This document shows, one piece after another, positions 54,677 to 63,022 of a DNA stretch of 64,000 nt (position 1 is its first letter; each line of letters opens with the position of its first letter). The DNA comes from Corynebacterium sp. (GTDB taxonomy: Bacteria > Actinomycetota > Actinomycetes > Mycobacteriales > Mycobacteriaceae): assembly GCF_030532965.1 (NCBI RefSeq), contig NZ_JAUNKC010000009.1:32330-96329 (forward strand), written 5' to 3'. The notes beneath the pieces were generated by a model. That model saw only the letters and a program-made list of their open reading frames with translations. It did no database searches and had not been told where the DNA came from. The translations under genes were made by a program, and so were the position numbers.

Positions 54677-56542
54677 TTACTTTTTGCGTTGGAGGGCGTA
54701 GCCTGCAGACGCTATCGCCGCGATAACCAGGGCAATGATTGCTCCGGGGAACAGCCAGCCGCTGTCTTTCTCCTCGGTTGCCGCGCTGGGCGACTCGTCT
54801 GCTTTCGCTGCGGTGGAGGATGTTTTGGGGCTTTGCGCAGCAGTTTTCGGGAATATTGGCCCCTTCACTGCTTGCCCCACGGGGGTTGCGGTGAGCCGGT
54901 ACTTGATGGGTTTAAGCTCCGTGGTGGCATCTGTGTTGCTGTCGCGCCCATGGCTTCGGGCACTGACCTGGACGTAGTGGGTGCCACCCAACCACGACGA
55001 GTGGCCCGCATGTTCCGCCCCACCCGCATTCGCGTAAGAGAGGGGGAATGTTGTTCCTATCACTTCCGGCTTCCCAATATCCTTGGTGAACAATAGTCCC
55101 GAATTTTCACTCGCGACTTTTTCGTGAACCGCATTGCTGAAAGAAACGTCGAGACTTCGTTGAAGGCCTGTGGCGAAGTCATCGCCTTGTGTAAGCGTGT
55201 CCTCTAAAACCTCGGCGGTCACGTCGAGGGCTTGGCCCCACTCAATGGGGACGGCAAAGAACTGGGTTTCGCCTTCCACAATTTCGGCTTCCACTGTTCC
55301 GTCGATAAGCGGTGCGGATTCATCGGGTTGTGAAGCTGGGGTAACTTTCCGCGGGTTTTCACTTGGCGCGGGCTGCCCCAAATCCTCCCTGCTGCGTCCT
55401 GCGGAAGGGGTTTTGTTGAAATCATCCCCAAGGTCGGTGGGTTTGGGTACAGCCACCACGGTGAAATCGATGTCTTTCACTGGTGAGTCGGCGAAAGATA
55501 GATTGAAACGTTGTTCACCTGGGCAATCCTGAGAAATGAAGTACCCCGATGCGGGCTTGTCAGCAGTTATGTCGCTGGCTGTTAGGGTTTCGCCAGAGCA
55601 ATTTTCGGCGAAGAGGGTAATCCCGTAGTGCCCCTCAAGGAATTTTTTGGTCCCCACTGGTGGGACGGTGCGCATCGCTATGTGTAGCGTGTGGTTTTTG
55701 GGCACATCTAGTTTGAAGTGCACTGGTTCCTTTTCCGTTGTTGACGCAACCAAGTGGTAGCGGGCAGGGTTTTCTAGTGTGCCCACGTCTAGGGTGGGTA
55801 CTTTGTCCTTGTCGGCGCTGAATTCCACTCGTGTGCTGGGCAGTTGGTACCCGACTGCGGTGCGGGTGGTGACGGTGGTCAGTGATGCTTTCAGGCTTTC
55901 CGCACTTGATGCGTCCGCATAGGTACCACCGGTGACCTGGGCGATGCATTCCAGTTCGGCGCGCGCTGCCTCATCAACTTTGAAACCCACGGTGTGCACT
56001 ACAAGGTCGGTGCCCTGGTCTTTAAGCTCTTTCGCCACCTCACACACCGGTGGTGGTGCGCAGGTGTCAATGCCGTCTGAGACCAGAACAACAGAGCGCG
56101 CCCCTTCCTTGGGCAGTAACTCCGCAGCTGTGCGCAGCGAGTTTCCGATCGGTGTGTATCCGCGCGGCTCGAAACGCGCCACCTCATCTTTCAGCGCCTG
56201 CTTGTCCTTCTCACCGGGGCGGGCGATGATGGAAATATCTTGACACCCTGCTTCTTTCTCCTCCTCACTGCTGCCTGTTCCGGTCCCGTAGGTGACTAGT
56301 CCGAGTGGGGCGTTTTCGGGTACTTGGTCGATAAATTCGCCGACCGCCTGTTTCGCCGCGTCCATCCGTGACCGGCCATCCACATCGGTCTCTAGCATCG
56401 ACCCTGACGAGTCCAGCACCAACACCGTAGGCTGCAACGTCGAGCCCGCCGACTCCTGCGCAGAAACAACGGGGCTCGTCCCAACCATGAGCACGCTCGC
56501 AGCAATCAAGGAAAAGGTTGTGCGGAAAGAAAAAGTGGGCAT
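54677..56542 (-). CDS. Secreted surface vWA domain protein with C-terminal anchor helix
   Basis: The protein has about 621 residues from ATG 56542 (TTG 56563 alternative). A Sec signal peptide (LIAASVLMVGTSPVVSAQES) precedes a von Willebrand A domain with MIDAS motif VLDSSGSML (DxSxS) and the conserved DGIDTC and GYTPIGNSL segments to about residue 220. A beta-rich middle (220-560) and a Pro/Ala/Ser-rich spacer lead to one C-terminal helix (WLFPGAIIALVIAAIASAGYAL) followed by RKK. It is membrane-anchored outside the cell and likely binds metal and ligand or assembles surface structures. No sortase motif is visible. Confidence 0.88.
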   Translation of the reverse strand: MPTFSFRTTFSLIAASVLMVGTSPVVSAQESAGSTLQPTVLVLDSSGSMLETDVDGRSRMDAAKQAVGEFIDQVPENAPLGLVTYGTGTGSSEEEKEAGCQDISIIARPGEKDKQALKDEVARFEPRGYTPIGNSLRTAAELLPKEGARSVVLVSDGIDTCAPPPVCEVAKELKDQGTDLVVHTVGFKVDEAARAELECIAQVTGGTYADASSAESLKASLTTVTTRTAVGYQLPSTRVEFSADKDKVPTLDVGTLENPARYHLVASTTEKEPVHFKLDVPKNHTLHIAMRTVPPVGTKKFLEGHYGITLFAENCSGETLTASDITADKPASGYFISQDCPGEQRFNLSFADSPVKDIDFTVVAVPKPTDLGDDFNKTPSAGRSREDLGQPAPSENPRKVTPASQPDESAPLIDGTVEAEIVEGETQFFAVPIEWGQALDVTAEVLEDTLTQGDDFATGLQRSLDVSFSNAVHEKVASENSGLLFTKDIGKPEVIGTTFPLSYANAGGAEHAGHSSWLGGTHYVQVSARSHGRDSNTDATTELKPIKYRLTATPVGQAVKGPIFPKTAAQSPKTSSTAAKADESPSAATEEKDSGWLFPGAIIALVIAAIASAGYALQRKK

Positions 56543-56881
56543 CACACACCTGCTTTTGTTCAAATAAAATGGAAGGTATTCTCCTGTTTCACCCTAGTCC
56601 GTTTTCGTGCTACTCCGAGGGTTTTAGTCTTGAATTAAACCACGCTTAAACGCCGATTAACGCCCTTCCGCATCCAGTTATGCGGGCCCGGCGCGGCGTC
56701 GAAAAGCACACAAATATGCACCCCACCTGCCCTTGAGCCGCACCGCAAGCACCCCAATTTTCTGATTTGTGGAAAGCTTTGGCTGACGCAACGCCGACCG
56801 CGATTATTAGGAAAAAATAATCGTGCTTTGAGTAAAACATTGGCATTGACTTGTCGTGGCGCTTGCTTTTCGACGCCCCAC
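56543..56881. repeat. Intergenic region bounded by an inverted pair of the 13-bp motif
   Basis: GGCGTCGAAAAGC at 56695-56707 and GCTTTTCGACGCC at 56865-56877 are perfect 13-bp inverted ends around 157 nt, a MITE-like arrangement, although no target duplication was found. No gene is seen in the 339 bp between the vWA and helical-VOC genes. An upstream promoter for the vWA gene is expected here but was not resolved. Confidence 0.6.
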
Positions 56882-59800
56882 TCACCGCAGTCCCGCGCTC
56901 AGGGTGATGGGAATTTCCTCAATTCCTAGAACCGTGCTCTCGTATCTCCCCTCACTGGTTTCGTGCGGTTCGGTGAGGATTTTGTAGCCATCTCTACGGA
57001 GTTTCTCCACGATGTCATGCATCTGTTCGCGGTTTTCCACGTGAAGGCAAAAATCCCGAATCGGGGTGTTTTGTGCACAGTCACGATTAGGATCGCTGAG
57101 AATTTCCAACCTGGGGCTATGGTAATAGACCAAGTTTTTAGCGCCGTCATCAAACATCAGGTAATGGGAGCGAAGGTGTGTCCTTGGGTTCTCATATAGC
57201 CCCACCGAATCTACGGGGAAATACTTGCAGAAGAACTCGTACACTGCATCGAGATCAGTGACATAAATCCCCACATGATGGGAAAACTGTGCTTGATCCG
57301 GGTGAAAAAGCCGCTCAACCTGGTGCTGAATTTCCTCGAACCACTTGGCAGCTTTTTCAGCGATTGGAGCAGCGACATCAGGAACGCTCAGCCACTCGTT
57401 GTCCCCCACACTCAACGTGACATTCACGGTGTCATCCGTTTCGAAACACATCCGCAGTGCAGGTGCCACAACAGATGCGATCGTGCCCACATTCCGCGGA
57501 TAGAAAACCGGACGCTTCCTGGCTTCTTGTTCGCCTTGGCTGAATGTCTTCTCCCAGACTGCAAGTACGCTCATGACCCGACGCCGAACCAGCTCGCGGT
57601 GGTGTACTTCACCCTGGGCGACAAGGCACAGCAAATACCGCAGAATCCCCACCTCAGCGGCGACCGCTAAATACTTCTCATGCCACCGCTGAGCGGTTTC
57701 CAGTTGATGGGCGAGGGAAAAGTCACTCAGCTCTTGAAACCATTCGGCGGCTAGGTGCGCGTTCCCGCTTCGAAAAACCGACTCCAACAAGGCGGCCTTC
57801 AGCCACGGGACGCACTCGGTGTCACCCCACGATTGACGAACCCAAGTCAGCACATTCCCATAATCGCCCACCCTGGTGAGCTCATCGATGCAATAAACAG
57901 CTTCCACGTCACGCAAAGGAAGCCACATGTTTTCGTCGGGGGCGCACCAGATTATGCGCTGCTCATGCGCGGTTTCCATGTCGTGGTATCGGTAGGCAAT
58001 GAAAGTTCGTGCCAGCGCTAATAAAGCAGAGGAATGCTCGTGCTCGTTGTGCAAAACTATAGCTTCGTAGTGGTCAAGTGCTTCATAAAACCCTTGCGTT
58101 GTGGTGGAAGGGTTCTCATAGAGTGCCCACATATACCAAGGAAAAATTGTCATCATGGACCATTCTTGGAAATCTCTGGGGAATTCATCCGTGTAGCGGG
58201 TAAGAATATCCACCCATATCTGAAATGGTTCTATTACTTCAAAAAGTAGCTGCTTTAACCCTTGTACTTCGACGATTTCCTGCAAGCACACAGTTTGGTA
58301 CTCAAGATTCATGCGCGCTTTTGACCAGCAGTAAATGCGCCACAGTTCTGTGCAATTCCCCTCGCCGCTATGTTCTGCAATAGCGTGATCTAAAGCATCA
58401 GGTGTGGGCTTTTTCACCAGGGGGTTGCGCTGAAGTTCAGACTCTAAATCATCAATATTTTCAGGGGAAATGTGATGTGTGACTGATTGGAAAAGGTATT
58501 CCCGCGATTGCTCCCAGTCTTTTCGTGCGGAAGCAATCCGTGCCAGATCAAACCACATTCTTCCAGCAATTTTCGCCTGGTTTTCCGGATCAGCTTTGTG
58601 CTCAAGCTCCCCCGCGCGACGAATCCACTCTTCGCACTGCTGATAAACCTCACGGGTAAAAGGCAGGTCAGAATTTTCAAGTACCCAATTTTCCGTGAAA
58701 AGATTTCCCACGAGCCACAACGTGCGACTTTCCTGACCTACCCCAGCGTTATCCACACACCAGCGTGCCACATCCATAATGAGCTGCGGATGATCCGCGC
58801 ACGCATCGCAAGCTTCGGAGAACCAATACTCGCGATCATCCCCTTGGGTGTCGCGTACGAGGGACACCACGAGTGTCCGCCACAGAAACAACCCCACTTC
58901 ATCACCATAGGTTTTTCTCTTTTCCCACACGTCCTCCCTCATGTCAACGCTGGCGTCTGGGCGCGAAATCACATAAAACGCAGCCACAAAAAGCCTAGCC
59001 GCTTCATGTGTCATGTCGTTTTCACTTAATTCAGGAATCGACCCAAAATTCGCCACGCCCGCATAAATCGCACGCAATTGTTTTAAGTGTTTCGCGCAAA
59101 CATCCCCATGTTCATATAAGTAATGCGCCGCACATTGGAGGTATTTCTGCAAATCCTCTGGCAAGAGGGGAATAAGGCGGGCAATTTCGGCATAGTGGTG
59201 GAAGAAATCGTCGTGTTCTCTATCGCCGAGGCTATACAGCGCCCACGTGGCGGCGTCGATAAGCTTGCCCGTGCTGGTGTACGCTTCGATGAGCGCAACG
59301 TTGACATCGTTGGATCGCTCATCGGGATCGCCAGCATGGTCAAGAGCCTGCTCGAACCGACCCAACGCGTTGAGCATGAGTATTTCAAAAATAACGACCC
59401 TCGCAGCTACCTCATAGGAAGATGCGGAAAGTTCCGCCTCCCAGGTAGTGAAAGTTTCCGCTGCCTGGTGCGACTCACCCCGCAGGTGGTGCACCCAAAA
59501 CTTGGTGGTTAAAAAATTCCGACGATTACAGAATTCGCCCTTACTATTTCCAGCCCACATTTTCATGCGTGCAAGCGCACAATCGACCTCATCGTGCGGG
59601 ATTTCGGGTAGTTGTAGTAGCGCATGGATGTAGATCCCATAATCGGGTAGTGGTACGTCCCACCCTAGTTCGGCGACAGTTTCGGGAAAGTTTTCGACCA
59701 GCGTGCGAAGATAAGAAAACGCTTCCACCACTCGCGCCGCGTCGCGGAGGTCAACGCAGGCCTGTTCCAGGGCACCATCAGCTACGATCAGCGCATTACG

Positions 59801-59974
59801 GTGATCGCCACGCGAGGCAAGAACGTGGGCGAACTTCATCGACGCATCAAAAAGCCCAACGTTCCTGCCGCATTGGCCGAAGCTTCTTTCTAAAAACCTA
59901 AACTCCTCATTCTCCTGTTGAAAATCCACGCTAAGTGTGCCGCGACGTCTAGCGCGAAGTGATATTGCTCCCAT
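56882..59974 (-). CDS. Large helical (TPR-like) protein with C-terminal VOC (glyoxalase-like) domain, paralogue 2
   Basis: The 1030-residue protein starts at ATG 59974 with AAGGAG 5 nt upstream. Residues 1-880 are helical with many Trp/Ala-rich helices spaced like TPR/SEL1 repeats. The C-terminal 140 residues form a VOC domain: SHHVGIYVTDLDAVYEFF, YLMFDDGAKNLVYYHSPRLEIL, RDFCLHVENREQMHDIVEKLRRDGYKIL and LGIEEIPITLSAG, keeping His and Glu positions typical of metal binding. The 46554 paralogue has lost these. Such a long helical-VOC fusion is unusual. The function is unknown. Confidence 0.75.
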   Translation of the reverse strand: MGAISLRARRRGTLSVDFQQENEEFRFLERSFGQCGRNVGLFDASMKFAHVLASRGDHRNALIVADGALEQACVDLRDAARVVEAFSYLRTLVENFPETVAELGWDVPLPDYGIYIHALLQLPEIPHDEVDCALARMKMWAGNSKGEFCNRRNFLTTKFWVHHLRGESHQAAETFTTWEAELSASSYEVAARVVIFEILMLNALGRFEQALDHAGDPDERSNDVNVALIEAYTSTGKLIDAATWALYSLGDREHDDFFHHYAEIARLIPLLPEDLQKYLQCAAHYLYEHGDVCAKHLKQLRAIYAGVANFGSIPELSENDMTHEAARLFVAAFYVISRPDASVDMREDVWEKRKTYGDEVGLFLWRTLVVSLVRDTQGDDREYWFSEACDACADHPQLIMDVARWCVDNAGVGQESRTLWLVGNLFTENWVLENSDLPFTREVYQQCEEWIRRAGELEHKADPENQAKIAGRMWFDLARIASARKDWEQSREYLFQSVTHHISPENIDDLESELQRNPLVKKPTPDALDHAIAEHSGEGNCTELWRIYCWSKARMNLEYQTVCLQEIVEVQGLKQLLFEVIEPFQIWVDILTRYTDEFPRDFQEWSMMTIFPWYMWALYENPSTTTQGFYEALDHYEAIVLHNEHEHSSALLALARTFIAYRYHDMETAHEQRIIWCAPDENMWLPLRDVEAVYCIDELTRVGDYGNVLTWVRQSWGDTECVPWLKAALLESVFRSGNAHLAAEWFQELSDFSLAHQLETAQRWHEKYLAVAAEVGILRYLLCLVAQGEVHHRELVRRRVMSVLAVWEKTFSQGEQEARKRPVFYPRNVGTIASVVAPALRMCFETDDTVNVTLSVGDNEWLSVPDVAAPIAEKAAKWFEEIQHQVERLFHPDQAQFSHHVGIYVTDLDAVYEFFCKYFPVDSVGLYENPRTHLRSHYLMFDDGAKNLVYYHSPRLEILSDPNRDCAQNTPIRDFCLHVENREQMHDIVEKLRRDGYKILTEPHETSEGRYESTVLGIEEIPITLSAGLR

Positions 59975-60056
59975 GGCGACTCCTTAGATGTGTTCTTCAG
60001 TGAAAACTACGGGGGTAAAAACAGAGTTGCTTTCTAGCGCACGAACTGCCGTTTTC

Positions 60057-61094
60057 TCAGCTATAGTTGCTCACCCATTCCTGCACGTCAGCGGGCAGTT
60101 GTCCTGAGATTGCCCGCAATCTTTCCACGTGTTTAGGCAGCTGTAGTTGCGCGTGGTACGCCTTCTCGCAGTATTCCGTGGTTTCCAGAAAGCGGCGTGC
60201 CGCTTCGTGCGCCTGGTCCCACTTTTCTAGTGTGCAATACAGTTCGGTGGCTTCAACAAGGTGAGCGAGCGCTTGACCGTAGCGTGCTAAGTACCGCGCC
60301 CCGGTACCAAAATCGAGGCAGAAGTTGGCGCGATGTGTGCGCTGGTCATCGCCGGTTTCCAGCTGATATTTTCGCCGCAGCAGGTCGCGGTACAACGAAA
60401 AATCTTCATCCCCCAACATTCCGCGTTCTGGCAGCATTGCCTGCGCGCAAGTCCCCGCAACCTCGCGTACCGTGTCGGCATCGTTTTTCTCCGCAGCGGC
60501 AACCCATTCTGTGATCACACGCCGCCGAAGCGCCCATTGTTGGCTGTAGTCAAGCTCAATGAGCGCATCACCGTAGGCTTCCGTATCGCCTTGCCTAGCA
60601 CGGAAAATCGCTGCGTAGACGCTGTGTGGCCAGTTGTCACTGGGGTACGGCAGACTCACGTCAGGCACATCATCTATGGGTGCGATTGCTTCGATTTCTG
60701 CTGCCCCATCGAGCTGCATCGCAATGTTCTCACAACATGCAATCACCTGCCCCACCGTAGGTTCACGCAGGTCAGGCGTGTTCACCCACGGCAAGTCGCT
60801 GCCAATCAACCAGGCGGGAACACGCGCTTTTTTATCGGGATGCAATTGAAGTGCACGTGCGGCGGCGATCGTGCAGTCACGCAACGTTTCCGGGGTTTCC
60901 GCATCAGGCCAGGCGGGCATGCCCGTCAGCGCAAACCTGATCGCATCGCCTGCATAATGCTTATCGACGCCGCTTAAGGCCACCAAAAATTCGCACTCGC
61001 ACGCCCAATCGGCGCAGCGCACAGCAGAACCGTCCCACTCGGGTTCAGTTGCAAAGTCTTTCAGTGCTCGTTCCTTTTCCCGTTTTCCAGCCAC
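60057..61094 (-). CDS. TPR-like helical protein
   Basis: The 345-residue protein starts at GTG 61094, overlapping the upstream gene by 34 nt; its ribosome-binding site is weak, so the start is uncertain. It is soluble and helical, with alternating Ala/Arg-rich helices (RRRVITEWVAAAEKNDADTVREVAGTCAQAML, ARYGQALAHLVEATELYCTLEKWDQAHEAARRFLETTEYCEKAYHAQLQ) like TPR proteins. It may have formed one gene with the next one upstream. One motif copy (60959-60971) encodes GVDK. The function is unknown. Confidence 0.55.
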   Translation of the reverse strand: MAGKREKERALKDFATEPEWDGSAVRCADWACECEFLVALSGVDKHYAGDAIRFALTGMPAWPDAETPETLRDCTIAAARALQLHPDKKARVPAWLIGSDLPWVNTPDLREPTVGQVIACCENIAMQLDGAAEIEAIAPIDDVPDVSLPYPSDNWPHSVYAAIFRARQGDTEAYGDALIELDYSQQWALRRRVITEWVAAAEKNDADTVREVAGTCAQAMLPERGMLGDEDFSLYRDLLRRKYQLETGDDQRTHRANFCLDFGTGARYLARYGQALAHLVEATELYCTLEKWDQAHEAARRFLETTEYCEKAYHAQLQLPKHVERLRAISGQLPADVQEWVSNYS

Positions 61095-61447
61095 TCTTTA
61101 AGCTGGGCACGCCCACTTTTCGGCGGGTTTTCGATCTCTTTCTCACAGGCACCTAGAATCTTCTGCTGCCTTTCATCCAGGATACCCGGGGTGGTGTCGG
61201 CGAGTAGGTGGAGGCGTCGACAAGCGTGAGCTGCATCGAGTGGGCGTGCCGCTATGAGGTAGGATTCGGCGAGGTTAATCAACGCCTCAGCCTCGATGTG
61301 AGTTTTCTGCTCTCGGTGGGCGCGGTCGGCGATTTTTTGCCACCCAAAAACCGCAGAGATCCCTTTCGGGTGGTCGTAGGCGAAGCGAAGCAGCGTTTCA
61401 ACATCGCAGTAGTCCGCGGTCACATTCTCCTTGTTCACGGATGTCAC
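61061..61447 (-). CDS. Short TPR-like helical protein
   Basis: The 128-residue product (GTG start 61447) has TPR-like helices ALINLAESYLIAARPLDAAHACRRLHLL. Its end overlaps the following gene by 34 nt in another frame. It may be the N-terminal part of an ancestral larger protein. The motif copy at 61212-61224 lies in a frame reading AHACRRL, different from other copies. The function is unknown. Confidence 0.5.
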   Translation of the reverse strand: MTSVNKENVTADYCDVETLLRFAYDHPKGISAVFGWQKIADRAHREQKTHIEAEALINLAESYLIAARPLDAAHACRRLHLLADTTPGILDERQQKILGACEKEIENPPKSGRAQLKEWLENGKRNEH

Positions 61448-61490
61448 TATAGCTAGCGCGTAATCAATTAGTCTTCAAAACTATGGGACT

Positions 61491-61510
61491 TCATGCAACT
61501 CTTTGCATGA
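61491..61510. promoter_or_regulatory. Palindromic element in a divergent gap
   Basis: TCATGCAA-CTCT-TTGCATGA is a perfect 8-bp inverted repeat with a 4-nt loop. It sits in the 221-bp divergent gap between the TPR-like gene and the DUF4253 gene. No binding protein is recognised. Confidence 0.4.
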
Positions 61511-61668
61511 CTGTTACTTTAGCTATGCGACTCGAAATAATCCCTGAGTGATTGGGCATCTCGACGTTTTCAAACGGGAAAGGTCGTTAACAATTTCGCT
61601 ACCTCGATTGCCGGAAAAACTTTATTAAAAATGACCCCGAAAGCCGCGTTTTATCGTACACTTGTTCC

Positions 61669-62463
61669 ATGGATTCACATTCAATGAACAAGCTGGAACA
61701 ATTCCTTGAAAGTACCGGCTTAGAGTTTTCAGCTATCCGTTCAGAGGAAGCACCCGACCCCAAACAAACCCTCGGATTTTTCCTCGCCCCACAAGAAGGT
61801 TTGACTAAAGTCTATTCAGAGCTTCTTCGGAAGTTTCCCGAAACATCGTGGTGGCCACTGCAAACCGAGGGGCTCAACGGCGATCTTCATCGGCCGTGGT
61901 TGGAGAATGAGCTTTTTGAACCCACCGGGGACATCGGCTCAGCTCGCGATTTTTTCACCCGCGCCATCGACGCTCTCCGCAGCTCTAATGACGAGGACGA
62001 TGACACTAAAGAAGTTTTCGCCAAGCTGAACATCCCTTCGGTCACTCCCGAACTGAAAGACGACATTCTCAACAACCTCGATACGAAGGATTCGGTTCCA
62101 CCATCGAAACCTCAATGGGAGCTCAACGACGGACACGCTGTCGTTGTTCTGCCTGTCGAACGTCCTGCTGATGCACCCGCACTTCTTGGGTGGGATGGTG
62201 CTGTGAATTACGGTTTTTCTGGCGGCGACATCAGTGCCGTGCTGCGCAGTTGGGAAGACCGGTTTGGCGCAGTTCTTGGAATTTTGAATTTCGCTGATCT
62301 CACCGTTGTGCGACCACAGCACACATTGTCGCTACATAAATCCAGGCTCATCGCATTAGAGCATTACCTCTTCTGCCCCGACAATATTGAACAAAGTGGC
62401 GAAGACTTCTTTGCCTACTTCCCCACAGTGCAGGACACCACATGGTCGTTCTGGTGGGATTAA
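61669..62463 (+). CDS. DUF4253 domain protein
   Basis: The 264-residue protein has the DUF4253 signature near the C-terminus: PALLGWDGAVNYGFSGGDISAVLRSWEDRFGAVLGIL, VRPQHTLSLHKSRLIALEHYLFCPDNIEQSGEDFF and the ending FWWD. The N-terminal part is acidic. Soluble. DUF4253 is common near SUKH and other immunity-type genes in actinobacteria; the biochemical role is unknown. The DUF1877 gene follows 55 bp later. Confidence 0.88.
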   Translation: MDSHSMNKLEQFLESTGLEFSAIRSEEAPDPKQTLGFFLAPQEGLTKVYSELLRKFPETSWWPLQTEGLNGDLHRPWLENELFEPTGDIGSARDFFTRAIDALRSSNDEDDDTKEVFAKLNIPSVTPELKDDILNNLDTKDSVPPSKPQWELNDGHAVVVLPVERPADAPALLGWDGAVNYGFSGGDISAVLRSWEDRFGAVLGILNFADLTVVRPQHTLSLHKSRLIALEHYLFCPDNIEQSGEDFFAYFPTVQDTTWSFWWD

Positions 62464-62518
62464 CACCCACAACACACAACCCAACCACCAAAGACGCATA
62501 CAGAAAGGTGTTCTTCGC

Positions 62519-63001
62519 ATGTCTTTAGGATTATTTTTCCGGCTCACAGATGAACAGGTCGCCCCACTGATTAATTTCACCGGTGACGGTGAGGATCTCC
62601 TGGAATTGATTGGCGAAATGGAGGAGGAATACTGGGATTTCGCCTGCGAAATTGATAAAGCATGGGACCCCATCAATTGTTCCCTCAATCCCAAGGATAA
62701 AGACGAACCCTTGGGGCCGAAGGGCGTTATCGGCGGGGCACGTGGTCTTCTCGACGACAATGACCTCGGTTGGGTAACTCACCTCAATCCCAGCGAGGTG
62801 TCGGTTGTCTCGGAATACCTGGAGGGCTTAAGCGACGAGGAGTTCGTTAAGCTTTATGAGGCAATGCCTGAAGATCTCCGGGAGCTTGAGTACGGTCCCG
62901 ACGAATTGGAGTACAGTCTCGGTTGGCTTTCTGGGTTGCGCGATTTCTATACAGAAGCGGCTTCCGCTGGTCAGCACGTGATCTTTAGTGTGTCGTTCTA
63001 A
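62519..63001 (+). CDS. DUF1877 (YfbM-like) family protein
   Basis: The protein has 160 residues from ATG 62519, with AAAGG upstream. It shows MSLGLFFRLTDEQVAPLI, ACEIDKAWDPINCSL, GPKGVIGGARGLLDDNDLGWVTHLNPSEV and LYEAMPEDLRELEYGPDELEYSLGWL....YTEAASAGQHVIFSVSF, the DUF1877 pattern. It follows the DUF4253 gene by 55 bp, so they are likely cotranscribed. The biochemical function is unknown; the family occurs in contact-dependent and immunity-like gene clusters. Confidence 0.85.
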   Translation: MSLGLFFRLTDEQVAPLINFTGDGEDLLELIGEMEEEYWDFACEIDKAWDPINCSLNPKDKDEPLGPKGVIGGARGLLDDNDLGWVTHLNPSEVSVVSEYLEGLSDEEFVKLYEAMPEDLRELEYGPDELEYSLGWLSGLRDFYTEAASAGQHVIFSVSF

Positions 63002-63022
63002 CCTCTGATAACCGGCTGCGGG

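Larger units (their letters stand above)
5498..61224. repeat. Dispersed 13-bp motif GGCGTCGAHAAGC
   Basis: Exact copies (H = A, C or T). Plus orientation: 5498, 8825, 16495, 33698, 36316, 47022, 50213, 56695, 59252, 61212. Minus: 16464, 27638, 31009, 41286, 44558, 52499, 56865, 60959. Near copies: 5644, 25024, 39561, 51244. Eleven copies are in genes, in at least four frame contexts (LFDA/LIDA/LVDA, GVDK, ASTS, ACRR), and seven in gaps. GTGGC often precedes the motif. This entry spans all copies. Confidence 0.9.

Noticed and set aside
54677-56542. vWA gene as part of a MoxR-vWA conflict system with the DUF6493-like proteins
   Set aside because: The vWA protein has a signal peptide and an outer anchor helix, and no MoxR ATPase is present in the window.
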